This document shows, one piece after another, positions 9,449-17,658 of a DNA stretch of 64,000 bases. Numbering within the stretch: the first letter of the stretch is position 1; every line of letters begins with the position of its first letter. The position numbers and the translations under genes were made by a program. Location: contig JBBCXB010000004.1 of assembly GCA_037145635.1 (NCBI GenBank), forward strand, positions 310,001-374,000, written 5' to 3'. A model generated the notes under the pieces. The model made no database searches and was not told the origin of the DNA. It saw only the letters and a list, made by a program, of their open reading frames with translations. Source of the stretch: JAATFS01 sp037145635 (GTDB lineage: Bacteria; Pseudomonadota; Gammaproteobacteria; Xanthomonadales; Xanthomonadaceae).

Positions 9449-9778
9449 TCAGCGGATCGGCGGCTTGGGCCCGATCTCGTCGGCGTCGGCCTGGTTGGTC
9501 ACCACGTCGATCACCCGGCTCTTCTCGAAGTAGACGGTGAAGGCGGGATAGACCCAGCGGTTGATGGTCGGCCACTGCCGCTTCTGGCCGCCGCGCGGAT
9601 CCAGCCGCTGCTGCGGCGCGCCGAAGCGGGCCTGCACGTCCGCCATACCCTGGCCGCGCAGCGGCAGCGCCTGGGCGGGCTTCTGCTGGGCACGGTCGAC
9701 CAGCAACGTCTCGGCACGGGCGCCGGTGGCCAGGCCGGCCAGGACCAGCAACGGCAGCGCAAACAGGCGGTGGTTCAT
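9449..9778 (-). CDS. Small exported protein of unknown function
   Basis: 109 residues. It starts with a clear signal peptide (MNHRLFALPLLVLAGLATG, cleavage probably after ARA), so it should be periplasmic. The mature part is short and basic. The pattern FGAP, then WVYPAFTVYFEKSRVIDVV, resembles the beta hairpin of SmpA/OmlA (BamE-like) small lipoproteins, but there is no lipobox cysteine. That resemblance is by eye only. It lies upstream of aguA on the same strand with a gap of about 90 bases. Function unknown. Confidence 0.7.
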   Translation of the reverse strand: MNHRLFALPLLVLAGLATGARAETLLVDRAQQKPAQALPLRGQGMADVQARFGAPQQRLDPRGGQKRQWPTINRWVYPAFTVYFEKSRVIDVVTNQADADEIGPKPPIR

Positions 9779-9900
9779 GGCATCTACTCCCCAGCGGACA
9801 GGTCAAGACCGCGATTACAGCAAAAAAGCCCCGGCCGCGCCGTCGATTTCGCGCCGGCGGCGGCCTCGTGCTGCATCCGACGGGCCGCCGCCGGCTTGCG

Positions 9901-9930
9901 GAAAACGAAAAAACCGCCGAAAGGCGGTTT
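9901..9930 (-). terminator. Rho-independent terminator of rpmJ
   Basis: AAACCGCC and GGCGGTTT form an 8-bp stem with a 4-base loop at 9911-9930. The plus-strand A-tract at 9901-9911 becomes a U-tract for transcripts leaving rpmJ leftwards. It sits 30 bases after the rpmJ stop. Confidence 0.85.
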
Positions 9931-9959
9931 CCTCGGTACTGCCGTTCGCGGACCGCGGC

Positions 9960-10085
9960 TCAGCGCTGGCGGGCCTTGAAACGCGGGTTCGACTTGCAGA
10001 TCACGAAGACCTTGCCGCGGCGGCGCACTACCTTGCAGTCGCGGTGACGGGTCTTCGCCGACTTCAGGGAGGACAGGACTTTCAT
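9960..10085 (-). CDS. rpmJ: 50S ribosomal protein L36, C-minus (type B) form
   Basis: 41 residues beginning MKVLSSLKSAKTRHRDCKVV and ending KSNPRFKARQR. This is the longer L36 paralogue lacking the four zinc ligands of the 38-residue form; only two cysteines are present, in DCKVV and VICKSN. The start at 10085 is preceded by GAGGTG at good spacing, and the longer in-frame extension to 10160 is not conserved-looking. It is a single gene with its own promoter and terminator, away from any ribosomal operon. Zinc-free L36 commonly backs up the zinc form when zinc is scarce; in xanthomonads this form may be the only one. Confidence 0.95.
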   Translation of the reverse strand: MKVLSSLKSAKTRHRDCKVVRRRGKVFVICKSNPRFKARQR

Positions 10086-10173
10086 GACACACCTCGGCGT
10101 AAACGGTTGGATTCTGGGGACGGAGAGTGCGCCAGGGCTGGCCTGGCAGGGTGCACTCACAATGAAGCCCGCT

Positions 10174-10203
10174 ATTCTAGCCGGCTTTTCGCCATGCTTT
10201 CAA
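10174..10203 (-). promoter_or_regulatory. Sigma70-type promoter for rpmJ
   Basis: Read on the minus strand: -35 TTGAAA (10203-10198), 18-base spacer, -10 TAGAAT (10179-10174). This lies about 90 bases upstream of the rpmJ start and is the best match in the divergent rpmJ/cmk intergenic region. Predicted by eye only. Confidence 0.6.
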
Positions 10204-10268
10204 GTGGTTGCAGCGAAAAGGACGGGGCGGGGGCTACAATGGCCGTCTGCCAACCCCCAGGAGCCTGA

Positions 10269-10940
10269 ATGACCGACCGTTCGCCCGTACTCACCATCGA
10301 TGGCCCCTCCGGTGCGGGGAAGGGCACGGTCAGCCGGATCGTGGCGGCCCGGCTGGGCTGGCACTACCTGGATTCGGGCGCACTCTACCGTGCGGTCGGG
10401 GTCGCCGCCAGCTGGGCGGACCTGGACGTGTCCGATGCCGCGGCGCTGGTCCGCTGTGCGTTCGATACGCGGGTGGAGTTCGTCGAGGAGGCCGACGGCG
10501 GCCTGCGGGTGCTGGTCAACGGGGTCGATGCCACCGACGAGCTGCGGCTGGAGACGGCCGGGGCGCTGGCCTCGGCGATCGCCGCGATCCCGGAGGTGCG
10601 TACCGCGCTGAAGGAACGCCAGCGCTCGTTCCGGCGCCCGCCGGGACTGGTCGCTGACGGCCGTGACATGGGTACGGTGATCTTCCCGGACGCCCCGTAC
10701 AAGGTGTTCCTGACCGCCAGCGCCGAGGAGCGCGCCGGGCGCCGCCATAACCAGTTGATGGAAAAGGGTGTTTCGGTTATATTTGACGACCTGCTGCGCG
10801 AGATCATGGCTCGTGACGCCCGCGATGCCCAGCGGGCCGTGGCACCGCTGAGGCCGGCCGAGGATGCCGTTCTCGTCGATACCACCGGAATGGGCATCGA
10901 GGAAGTCGTCGAGCGCGTGGTGGGTCTGCTGTCCCCGTAA
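10269..10940 (+). CDS. cmk: Cytidylate kinase
   Basis: 223 residues. Phosphorylates CMP and dCMP with ATP in the cytoplasm. The P-loop GPSGAGKGT lies at about residues 12-20, followed by LDSGALYRAV and the DGRDMGTVIFPDA nucleoside-binding segment. Length is normal for the bacterial family. A TACAAT -10-like hexamer at 10235-10240 precedes it without a clear -35. The cmk-rpsA-ihfB order is a classic gammaproteobacterial arrangement. Confidence 0.97.
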   Translation: MTDRSPVLTIDGPSGAGKGTVSRIVAARLGWHYLDSGALYRAVGVAASWADLDVSDAAALVRCAFDTRVEFVEEADGGLRVLVNGVDATDELRLETAGALASAIAAIPEVRTALKERQRSFRRPPGLVADGRDMGTVIFPDAPYKVFLTASAEERAGRRHNQLMEKGVSVIFDDLLREIMARDARDAQRAVAPLRPAEDAVLVDTTGMGIEEVVERVVGLLSP

Positions 10941-11137
10941 GGGGGCGGTCGGCGTCGGGCGGGGCACTCTATCCCGCCGTTTGCAAGGTTCTACCAGCTC
11001 CGTCGCGCAGGGTGCGTGGCGGTATTTCCATTTCACACACGACCCGCGGTACGGGGTCCACTAACAGGCTGGACGGCACGCCTTCGATCGCAAGCGCCAT
11101 TGAATCGTCCGTCCGTGTGTTCAACTGAGTAAATCAA

Positions 11138-12817
11138 ATGACCGAATCTTTTGCCGAACTGTTCGAAGCCAGCCAAGCCAACCTGGCGAAGCTGAAGCCC
11201 GGCGCCATCGTCAGCGGCACCGTCGTGGAAGTCCGCGGCGACGTCGTGGTGATCAATGCCGGCCTGAAGTCCGAAGGCATCGTGCCGATCGAACAGTTCC
11301 GTAACGACGCTGGCGAGATCGACGTCGCCGAAGGCGACATCGTCAAGGTCGCCCTCGACTCCATCGAGAACGGCTTCGGCGAGACCGTGCTGTCGCGCGA
11401 GAAGGCCAAGCGCGCCATGGTGTGGGACGAGCTGGAAGAGGCGTTGGAAAAGAACGAGACCATCACCGGCCGTATCAGCGGCAAGGTCAAGGGTGGTTTC
11501 ACCGTGGACATCAAGGATGTCCGCGCGTTCCTGCCTGGTTCGCTGGTGGATGTGCGCCCGGTGCGCGACCCGGCCTACCTGGAGGGCAAGGAGCTCGAGT
11601 TCAAGCTGATCAAGCTGGACCGCAAGCGCAACAACGTGGTCGTCTCCCGCCGTGCGGTGGTCGAGAGCGAGCATTCGGAAGAGCGCGAGCAGCTGATGGA
11701 CAAGCTGCAGGAAGGCGCGATCCTGAAGGGCGTGGTCAAGAACCTGACCGACTACGGCGCGTTCGTGGACCTGGGCGGCATCGACGGCCTGCTGCACATC
11801 ACCGACATGGCCTGGAAGCGCGTGCGCCATCCGTCCGAGGTCGTGAACGTCGGCGACGAGCTGGACGTGCGCGTGCTGAAGTTCGACCGCGAGCGCAACC
11901 GCGTCAGCCTCGGCCTGAAGCAGCTGGGCGAGGATCCGTGGGACAACATCGCCCGCCGCTACCCGGCCAACAGCCGCGTGTTCGGCAAGGTCTCCAACGT
12001 TACCGATTACGGCGCGTTCGTCGAGATCGAGCCGGGCGTGGAAGGCCTGGTGCACGTGTCCGAGATGGACTGGACCAACAAGAACGTCAACCCGTCCAAG
12101 GTCGTGCAGGTCGGTGACGAGGTCGAGGTCATGGTGCTGGACGTCGACGAGGAGCGTCGCCGCATCTCGCTGGGAATGAAGCAGGTCGCCGCCAATCCGT
12201 GGGAGACCTTCGCGGCCATCCACAAGAAGGGCGACAAGGTGTCGGGCCAGATCAAGTCGATCACCGACTTCGGCATCTTCATCGGCCTGGACGGCGGCAT
12301 CGACGGTCTGGTGCACCTGTCCGACATCAGCTGGAACACCACCGGCGAAGACGTGGTCCGCAACTACAAGAAGGGCGACACCCTGGACGCCGTGGTCCTG
12401 GCCGTCGACCCGGAGCGCGAGCGCATCAGCCTGGGCGTCAAGCAGCTGGAGCAGGATCCGTTCGGCCAGTACATGGCCGCCAATCCGAAGGGCTCGAAGG
12501 TCGAGGGCGTGGTTCGCGAAGTGGATGCCAAGGGCGCCACGATCGACCTGGCCGACGGCATCGAGGGCTACGTCTCGGCGCGCGACATCTCCGTCGACCG
12601 CGTGGACGACGCCAGCCAGCACCTGAAGGTCGGCGACAAGATCGAGGCCAAGTTCGTGGGCATGGACCGCAAGGGCCGTACCCTGCAGCTGTCGATCAAG
12701 GCCAAGGACGATGCCGAGATGCGTGAAGTGCTGGAGGACTACCAGTCCGCTTCGGGCGGCACCACCCAGCTGGGCGCGCTGCTGCGTGCACAGCTGAACA
12801 GCAACAAGTCCGAGTAA
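11138..12817 (+). CDS. rpsA: 30S ribosomal protein S1
   Basis: 559 residues with six S1 OB-fold repeats. The internal ones are easy to see as DYGAFVDLGG, DYGAFVEIEPGVEG and DFGIFIGLDGGIDG, followed by conserved VHVSEMDWT and VHLSDISWN. It binds mRNA leaders on the 30S subunit and allows initiation on weak ribosome-binding sites. No good Shine-Dalgarno precedes the ATG (GAGTAAATCAA); this is typical of rpsA, which in E. coli is autogenously controlled through such a leader. A 197-base gap separates it from cmk. Confidence 0.98.
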   Translation: MTESFAELFEASQANLAKLKPGAIVSGTVVEVRGDVVVINAGLKSEGIVPIEQFRNDAGEIDVAEGDIVKVALDSIENGFGETVLSREKAKRAMVWDELEEALEKNETITGRISGKVKGGFTVDIKDVRAFLPGSLVDVRPVRDPAYLEGKELEFKLIKLDRKRNNVVVSRRAVVESEHSEEREQLMDKLQEGAILKGVVKNLTDYGAFVDLGGIDGLLHITDMAWKRVRHPSEVVNVGDELDVRVLKFDRERNRVSLGLKQLGEDPWDNIARRYPANSRVFGKVSNVTDYGAFVEIEPGVEGLVHVSEMDWTNKNVNPSKVVQVGDEVEVMVLDVDEERRRISLGMKQVAANPWETFAAIHKKGDKVSGQIKSITDFGIFIGLDGGIDGLVHLSDISWNTTGEDVVRNYKKGDTLDAVVLAVDPERERISLGVKQLEQDPFGQYMAANPKGSKVEGVVREVDAKGATIDLADGIEGYVSARDISVDRVDDASQHLKVGDKIEAKFVGMDRKGRTLQLSIKAKDDAEMREVLEDYQSASGGTTQLGALLRAQLNSNKSE

Positions 12818-12823
12818 CAGCGG

Positions 12824-12873
12824 GCGCTCTCCCGAGAGCGCAGAGAGTCGGCCCGGGCAGCTGCCCGGGCCGA
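12824..12873. terminator. Two consecutive hairpins after rpsA, the second a perfect palindrome
   Basis: First hairpin: GCGCTCTC/GAGAGCGC (12824-12831 with 12834-12841). Second: a perfect 26-base palindrome at 12848-12873 whose half is TCGGCCCGGGCAG. Neither is followed by a T-tract, so an intrinsic terminator is not certain; partial termination, mRNA processing or 3'-end protection of the abundant rpsA transcript before ihfB are alternatives. Confidence 0.55.
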
Positions 12874-12907
12874 TTCAGGATGTGTCAGTCAAAGCCAAGC
12901 CTTCCCC

Positions 12908-13219
12908 ATGACCAAGTCCGAGTTGATAGAAATCCTGGCGCGACGCCAAGCGCATCTGAAGTCGGACGACGTGGATCTCGCGGTCAAATCGCTGCTCGAG
13001 ATGATGGGGCACGCCCTGTCGGACGGGGACAGGATCGAAATACGCGGTTTCGGCAGCTTCTCGCTGCACTACCGCCCCCCGCGCCTGGGACGCAATCCCA
13101 AGACCGGCGAGTCGGTGGCGCTTCCCGGCAAGCACGTGCCGCATTTCAAGCCCGGCAAGGAACTGCGCGAGCGCGTCAGTGCCGTGGTGCCGGTGGACAT
13201 GACCGATACGGTCGATTGA
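12908..13219 (+). CDS. ihfB: Integration host factor beta subunit
   Basis: 103 residues of the HU/IHF fold: MTKSELIEIL at the N-terminus, IEIRGFGSFSLHYR in the core, and the DNA-bending arm GRNPKTGESVALPGKH. The sequence fits IhfB rather than HU because of the R-x-PKTGE arm and the rpsA neighbourhood. The heterodimer partner IhfA is not in this window. It bends DNA for recombination, replication and sigma54 promoters. Confidence 0.96.
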   Translation: MTKSELIEILARRQAHLKSDDVDLAVKSLLEMMGHALSDGDRIEIRGFGSFSLHYRPPRLGRNPKTGESVALPGKHVPHFKPGKELRERVSAVVPVDMTDTVD

Positions 13220-13271
13220 TCGTCTGTCCCACTCGGTTAAGCTGAGTGCTCGTCGTACAGGAGTCGAGCCC

Positions 13272-13574
13272 ATGAAGATCTTCCGGTTGCTGGTGATGCT
13301 GGCCTTCCTGCTCGTCGGGCTGGTCATCGGAGCCCTGAACTCCCAGCCGATCCTGATCGATTTCGCTTTCACCAGCATTCCCACCAGCTCCGGTATCGCG
13401 ATCATCGTCGCCTTGCTGGCCGGCGTCGTGATCGGCGCGGGACTGATACTGCTGAGCGTGGTGATCCCCCTCTATTCCAAGCTGCGCCAGGCCAACCGGC
13501 AGGCAGCGGCCAATCGCGTCGACGCCACGCCGGTCTCCCCGGTGGTCGCGCCGCGCCCCCTAGACGGACTGTAA
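13272..13574 (+). CDS. lapA: LapA (YciS)-type small inner-membrane protein
   Basis: 100 residues with two membrane helices (about 5-25 and 40-65) separated by SQPILIDFAF, followed by a basic cytoplasmic tail; this is the DUF1049/LapA layout. It sits 6 bases before lapB, as in E. coli. LapA and LapB are connected with control of LPS assembly and LpxC degradation by FtsH. The start is preceded by CAGGAGTC at normal spacing. Confidence 0.9.
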   Translation: MKIFRLLVMLAFLLVGLVIGALNSQPILIDFAFTSIPTSSGIAIIVALLAGVVIGAGLILLSVVIPLYSKLRQANRQAAANRVDATPVSPVVAPRPLDGL

Positions 13575-13580
13575 GCGCGT

Positions 13581-14759
13581 ATGGATTTCCTGACCGAGTG
13601 GTTCTGGTTCTTCCTCTTCCTGCCCTTGGCCGCGCTCAGCGGCTGGGTGATCGGTCGCAGGGGAGGGCAGCGCCATGGCGACACACAGGTCAGCCGGCTC
13701 TCCAGCACCTACTTCCGCGGCCTGAACTACCTGCTCAACGAGCAGCCGGACAAGGCCATCGAACTGTTCCTGCACATCGCGGAACTGGACAAGGAAACCT
13801 TCGAGACCCAGGTCGCGCTGGGCCACCTGTTCCGCCGCCGCGGCGAGGTCGATCGCGCGATCCGCCTGCACCAGGGGCTGGTGCAGCGTCCGGACCTCAC
13901 CGACCAGCAGCGCGTGCAGGCGTTGCTGGCGCTCGGCGAGGACTACATGAAGTCGGGTCTGCTGGACCGTGCCGAGACCGTGTTCAGCGAGCTGGCGCAG
14001 ATCGACCAGCGCGCGCCGCAGGCGCTGCGCCACCTGATCGGCATCTACCAGGCCGAGCGCGAGTGGGAAAAGGCGATCGACAACGCCACCCGCTACGAGG
14101 AAGTGACCGGCGAGCCGATGGGCAAGCTGATCTCGCAGTTCGAGTGCGAGCTGGCCGAGCGCCTGCGCGGCGCCGGCAAGCCGGATCTGGCGTTGCAGGC
14201 GGTGGCCCGCGCCTACCAGGCCGATGCCAAGTCGGTGCGCGCCGGCATCCTGGAAGGCCGCATCGAATCGGACATCGGCAACGACGAGGCCGCGGTGCGT
14301 GCGCTGGAGCGCGCCGCGCGCAGCGACCCGGACTACCTGCCGGAGATCATTCCCGCGCTGCTCGCCGCCTACCGCCGCGTCGGCGACCTCTCGGGCGCGC
14401 GCAACTTCCTGTCGGAGATGACCGAGCACTACCGCGGCATCGCGCCGGTGCTCGCGCTGACCCAGCTGATGGAATCGCAGGAGGGCGTGGAGCAGGCGCG
14501 CGCCTATCTGGGCCGACAGCTCAAGGACCGGCCGTCGGTGCGGGGCGAGTCGGCGCTGATCGACCTGACCCTGGCCGAGGGCAGCGACCCGGCGGCCACG
14601 CTGCACGACCTGAAGCACATCACCGACCAGTTGCTGGTGCGCAACCCCAGCTACCGCTGCACCCGCTGCGGCTTCGGTGCCAAGACCCACCACTGGCAAT
14701 GCCCGAGCTGCAAGGAATGGGGCACCGTCAAGCCGCTGCTGAACTACGCGGTAGTTTGA
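13581..14759 (+). CDS. lapB: LPS assembly protein LapB (YciM)
   Basis: 392 residues. There is an N-terminal membrane helix (about 5-22), then TPR repeats through most of the protein (RGLNYLLNEQPDKAIELF and later copies), then a C-terminal rubredoxin-like metal site CTRCGF...CPSCKEW (about 360-385). LapB is an adaptor that promotes FtsH degradation of LpxC and so limits lipid A synthesis. Every landmark is intact. Its stop overlaps the next start as TGATG. Confidence 0.96.
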   Translation: MDFLTEWFWFFLFLPLAALSGWVIGRRGGQRHGDTQVSRLSSTYFRGLNYLLNEQPDKAIELFLHIAELDKETFETQVALGHLFRRRGEVDRAIRLHQGLVQRPDLTDQQRVQALLALGEDYMKSGLLDRAETVFSELAQIDQRAPQALRHLIGIYQAEREWEKAIDNATRYEEVTGEPMGKLISQFECELAERLRGAGKPDLALQAVARAYQADAKSVRAGILEGRIESDIGNDEAAVRALERAARSDPDYLPEIIPALLAAYRRVGDLSGARNFLSEMTEHYRGIAPVLALTQLMESQEGVEQARAYLGRQLKDRPSVRGESALIDLTLAEGSDPAATLHDLKHITDQLLVRNPSYRCTRCGFGAKTHHWQCPSCKEWGTVKPLLNYAVV

Positions 14760-15751
14760 TGCCGGCGCTGGGGCTGTGGTGCGCGCTGCACCTGGTGTTG
14801 GCGGCGGTGGGCACGTGGGCGGCGCGCGGGTATGCGCTGCACCGGCGCCTGCTCGACCAGCCCGGCGAGCGGCGTAGCCACAGCGTCGCCACGCCGCGCG
14901 GCGGCGGCATGGCCATCGTGCTGGCGGTGCTGGCCGGATGTGCGGTCGCGCTGTGGATCTGGCCGGCGCAACGCTTCTACCTCGGCGGATTTGCAGGCGG
15001 GCTGGCGCTGGTCGCCGCGATCGGGTGGTGGGACGACCACCGCTCGCTGTCGGCGCGTCTGCGCCTGTGCGTGCACCTGCTGGCTTCGGCCTGGCTGGGC
15101 TGGCTGGTGTCCCGTTACACCGGAAGCGCGGTGGACGGCGTGCTGACCGCGCTGGCGTCGGTGGTGCTGATCAACGTGTGGAACTTCATGGACGGCATCA
15201 ACGGCCTGGCCACCACCCAGGCCGCGCTGGCGGCGGTGGCCTACGCGCTGGTGCTGCCGGGCCCGCTCGGCTGGGCCGGCTGGGCGGTGGCGGCCGCCTG
15301 CCTCGGTTTCCTTCCGTTCAACTTTCCCCGCGCCCGGATCTTCCTGGGCGACGGCGGCAGCGGCGCGCTGGGATTTGCGCTCGCCGCGCTGGTCGGCCTG
15401 ACCGTGGCGACCGGACGCGGAACCTGGTGGTCGGTGTGGATCCCGCTGACCGCGTTTCTCGTAGACGCGGGCTTCACGCTGCTTGCTCGCATGCTTTCGC
15501 GCCAGCGATGGTGGGAACCCCATACCCAGCATCTCTATCAGGCGCTGAACCGGCGACGCGGGTCGCATTCCTGGGTCACGCTCGTTTATTTCGGTTTCAG
15601 CCTGGTTGCGGTTCTCTTATTCTCGTACATGCAAGCGCACGCAGTGCAGCCGGGGTGGGAGGCTGCTGGATCGGTGGCCTGGGCGTTGCTGGCCTCCGCG
15701 ATTTGGCTACTCCTGCGTAAGGGAATACGCGACAAACAATGGACAAGTTGA
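14759..15751 (+). CDS. GT4 family undecaprenyl-phosphate sugar-1-phosphate transferase (WecA/WbpL-like)
   Basis: 330 residues, polytopic membrane protein. ATG 14759 overlaps the lapB stop. Polyprenyl-phosphate transferase motifs are visible: SVATPRGGGMAI, WWDDHRSL, NFMDGINGLA and the FLGDGGSGALGF loop. These bind Mg, nucleotide and lipid carrier. It would load the first sugar of an O-antigen or exopolysaccharide repeat onto undecaprenyl phosphate. It overlaps the following dehydratase gene by 13 bases, which suggests one makes the substrate of the other, as in the WbpL/WbpM pair. The sugar (GlcNAc, QuiNAc or FucNAc) cannot be told. Confidence 0.88.
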   Translation: MPALGLWCALHLVLAAVGTWAARGYALHRRLLDQPGERRSHSVATPRGGGMAIVLAVLAGCAVALWIWPAQRFYLGGFAGGLALVAAIGWWDDHRSLSARLRLCVHLLASAWLGWLVSRYTGSAVDGVLTALASVVLINVWNFMDGINGLATTQAALAAVAYALVLPGPLGWAGWAVAAACLGFLPFNFPRARIFLGDGGSGALGFALAALVGLTVATGRGTWWSVWIPLTAFLVDAGFTLLARMLSRQRWWEPHTQHLYQALNRRRGSHSWVTLVYFGFSLVAVLLFSYMQAHAVQPGWEAAGSVAWALLASAIWLLLRKGIRDKQWTS

Positions 15752-17658
15752 TGACGTCTTGGCGTGACCGCTTCACCAGTGCAGTGCCCAAGATCGCGGT
15801 CGTGTCCCACGACCTGCTGATGGTGTGGATCTGTTGGCAGTTGTTGCACGCCGGCCGCTATTCCATGCTGCAGCAGGCGCCGGACCTGCCGCTGTGGGAC
15901 TGGCGCACCGGCGTGGTGCTGGTCGCGCAGGGGCTGGTGTTCTGGCGCGTGGGCCTGTACCGCGGGCTGTGGCGCTTCGCCAGCGTCCCCGACCTGTGGA
16001 ACATCTTCAAGGCCAGTTTCCTCGGCCTGGTCGCCATCGTGCTGGCGCTGTCCTACGACCGCTTCACCGGCGTGCCGCTGTCGGTGCTGGTGGTGTACCC
16101 GTTCGCGCTGTCGGCGCTGCTCGGCACGCCGCGGCTGCTGTACCGGGCGTGGAAGGACTACCAGGTGGTGCATTCGGGCGAGATCGCGCAGCGCGTGCTC
16201 ATCCTCGGTGCCGGCCGCGCCGCCGAGGCCCTGGTGCGCGACCTGCGCCGCACCGGTGCCTTCACCCCGGTGGGCTATCTGGACGACGCGGTGCACCTGC
16301 ACGGCGCCAAGATCCAGGGCCTGAACGTGCTCGGCGGCCTCGAGCAGGCGGCCTCGATCGCCAAGGAGACCGCGGCCAAGCTGCTGGTCATCGCCATTCC
16401 CTCGCTCGATGCCTCGGGCATGCAGCGGGTGGTGGCGATCTGCGAGAGCACCGGCCTGCCGTTCCGGATGGTGCCCAAGCTGATCAACGTCCTCGAAGGG
16501 CGTTCGCTGCCGGGCGAGCTGAAGGAGGTCGCCATCGAGGACCTGCTGAACCGCAAGCCGGTGACGCCGGACTGGCGGCTCATCCGCGGCTGGCTGACCG
16601 GCAAGACGGTGATGGTGACCGGCGCCGGCGGCTCGATCGGTTCGGAGGTCTGCCGCCAGTGCTCGCGCCACGGCGCCAGCCGGATCGTGCTGCTGGAAGT
16701 GGACGAGCTGGCGCTGCTGACCATCGACTCGGACCTGCGCCGGCTGTTCCCGGACCTCGAAGTGGTGCGGGTGCTGGGCGATTGCGGCGACCCGGCGGTG
16801 GTGGCGCACGCCTTGCGGACCGCCACCCCGGACGCGGTGTTCCACGCCGCCGCCTACAAGCAGGTGCCGCTGCTGGAGGAGCAGCTGCGCGAGGCGATCC
16901 GCAACAACGTGCTGGCGACCGAGAACGTGGCGCGCGCCTGCCAGCAGGCCCGCATCGAGACCTTCGTGTTCATCTCCACCGACAAGGCGGTCGAGCCGGT
17001 CAACGTGCTCGGCGCGAGCAAGCGCTATGCCGAGATGGTGTGCCAGAGCCTGGACGCGCGCGGCAGCGCCACGCGCTTCATCACGGTGCGCTTCGGCAAC
17101 GTGCTGGACTCGGCCGGCAGCGTGGTACCGCTGTTCCGCGAGCAGATCCGCCAGGGCGGGCCGGTGACGGTCACCCACCCCGACGTGACCCGCTACTTCA
17201 TGACGATCCCCGAGGCCTGCCAGCTCGTGGTGCAGGCCGCCGCGTCGGCGTCGCACGGCGCCATCTACACGCTCGACATGGGCGAGCCGGTGCCGATCCG
17301 GCTGCTGGCCGAGCAGATGATCCGCCTGGTCGGCAAGCAGCCGGGCAAGGACATCGCCATCGTTTTCACCGGGCTGCGCCCGGGCGAGAAGCTGCACGAG
17401 GCGCTGTTCTACTCGGACGAGAACTATCGCCCGACCGCGCACCCCAAGATCCTCGAGGCGGACGTCCGCCAGTTCTCGCAGGACCAGGTGCTGCAGCTGG
17501 TGGCGCGCCTGCGCGAGGCGGTCAACCACTACGACATCGCGACGATGGAAAATGTCCTGGGTTCGCTGATGCCGGACTTCGCGGCGGCTAGACGAAAAGA
17601 TGACGCACGATCTGATACGGTCGTCCCATTCCCCGCACGTGAGGTCAGAAGACTTTGA
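15739..17658 (+). CDS. wbpM: Membrane nucleotide-sugar 4,6-dehydratase (CapD/WbpM/PglF family)
   Basis: 639 residues. Four N-terminal membrane helices are followed by a first Rossmann domain (VLILGAGRAAEALVRDL, near 155) and the catalytic NAD domain (TGAGGSIGSEVC, near 290). The STDKAVEPVNVLGASKRYAE segment near 412 carries the SDR active-site residues, with Met/Lys replacing the usual Tyr/Lys in this subfamily. Expected reaction: UDP-GlcNAc to the 4-keto-6-deoxy sugar for QuiNAc/FucNAc-type residues. It lies between a WecA-like transferase and galU, so it belongs to surface polysaccharide synthesis. The symbol is by family analogy. Confidence 0.88.
   Translation: MDKLMTSWRDRFTSAVPKIAVVSHDLLMVWICWQLLHAGRYSMLQQAPDLPLWDWRTGVVLVAQGLVFWRVGLYRGLWRFASVPDLWNIFKASFLGLVAIVLALSYDRFTGVPLSVLVVYPFALSALLGTPRLLYRAWKDYQVVHSGEIAQRVLILGAGRAAEALVRDLRRTGAFTPVGYLDDAVHLHGAKIQGLNVLGGLEQAASIAKETAAKLLVIAIPSLDASGMQRVVAICESTGLPFRMVPKLINVLEGRSLPGELKEVAIEDLLNRKPVTPDWRLIRGWLTGKTVMVTGAGGSIGSEVCRQCSRHGASRIVLLEVDELALLTIDSDLRRLFPDLEVVRVLGDCGDPAVVAHALRTATPDAVFHAAAYKQVPLLEEQLREAIRNNVLATENVARACQQARIETFVFISTDKAVEPVNVLGASKRYAEMVCQSLDARGSATRFITVRFGNVLDSAGSVVPLFREQIRQGGPVTVTHPDVTRYFMTIPEACQLVVQAAASASHGAIYTLDMGEPVPIRLLAEQMIRLVGKQPGKDIAIVFTGLRPGEKLHEALFYSDENYRPTAHPKILEADVRQFSQDQVLQLVARLREAVNHYDIATMENVLGSLMPDFAAARRKDDARSDTVVPFPAREVRRL

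Noticed and set aside
14759..15751. Loss of a catalytic Asp in the WecA-like transferase (NFMDGING instead of MDGIDG)
   Set aside because: The DGING form is, as far as I recall, normal in the WbpL-type branch; the other acidic residues (WDD, GDGGS) are present, so it is not evidence of a dead enzyme.
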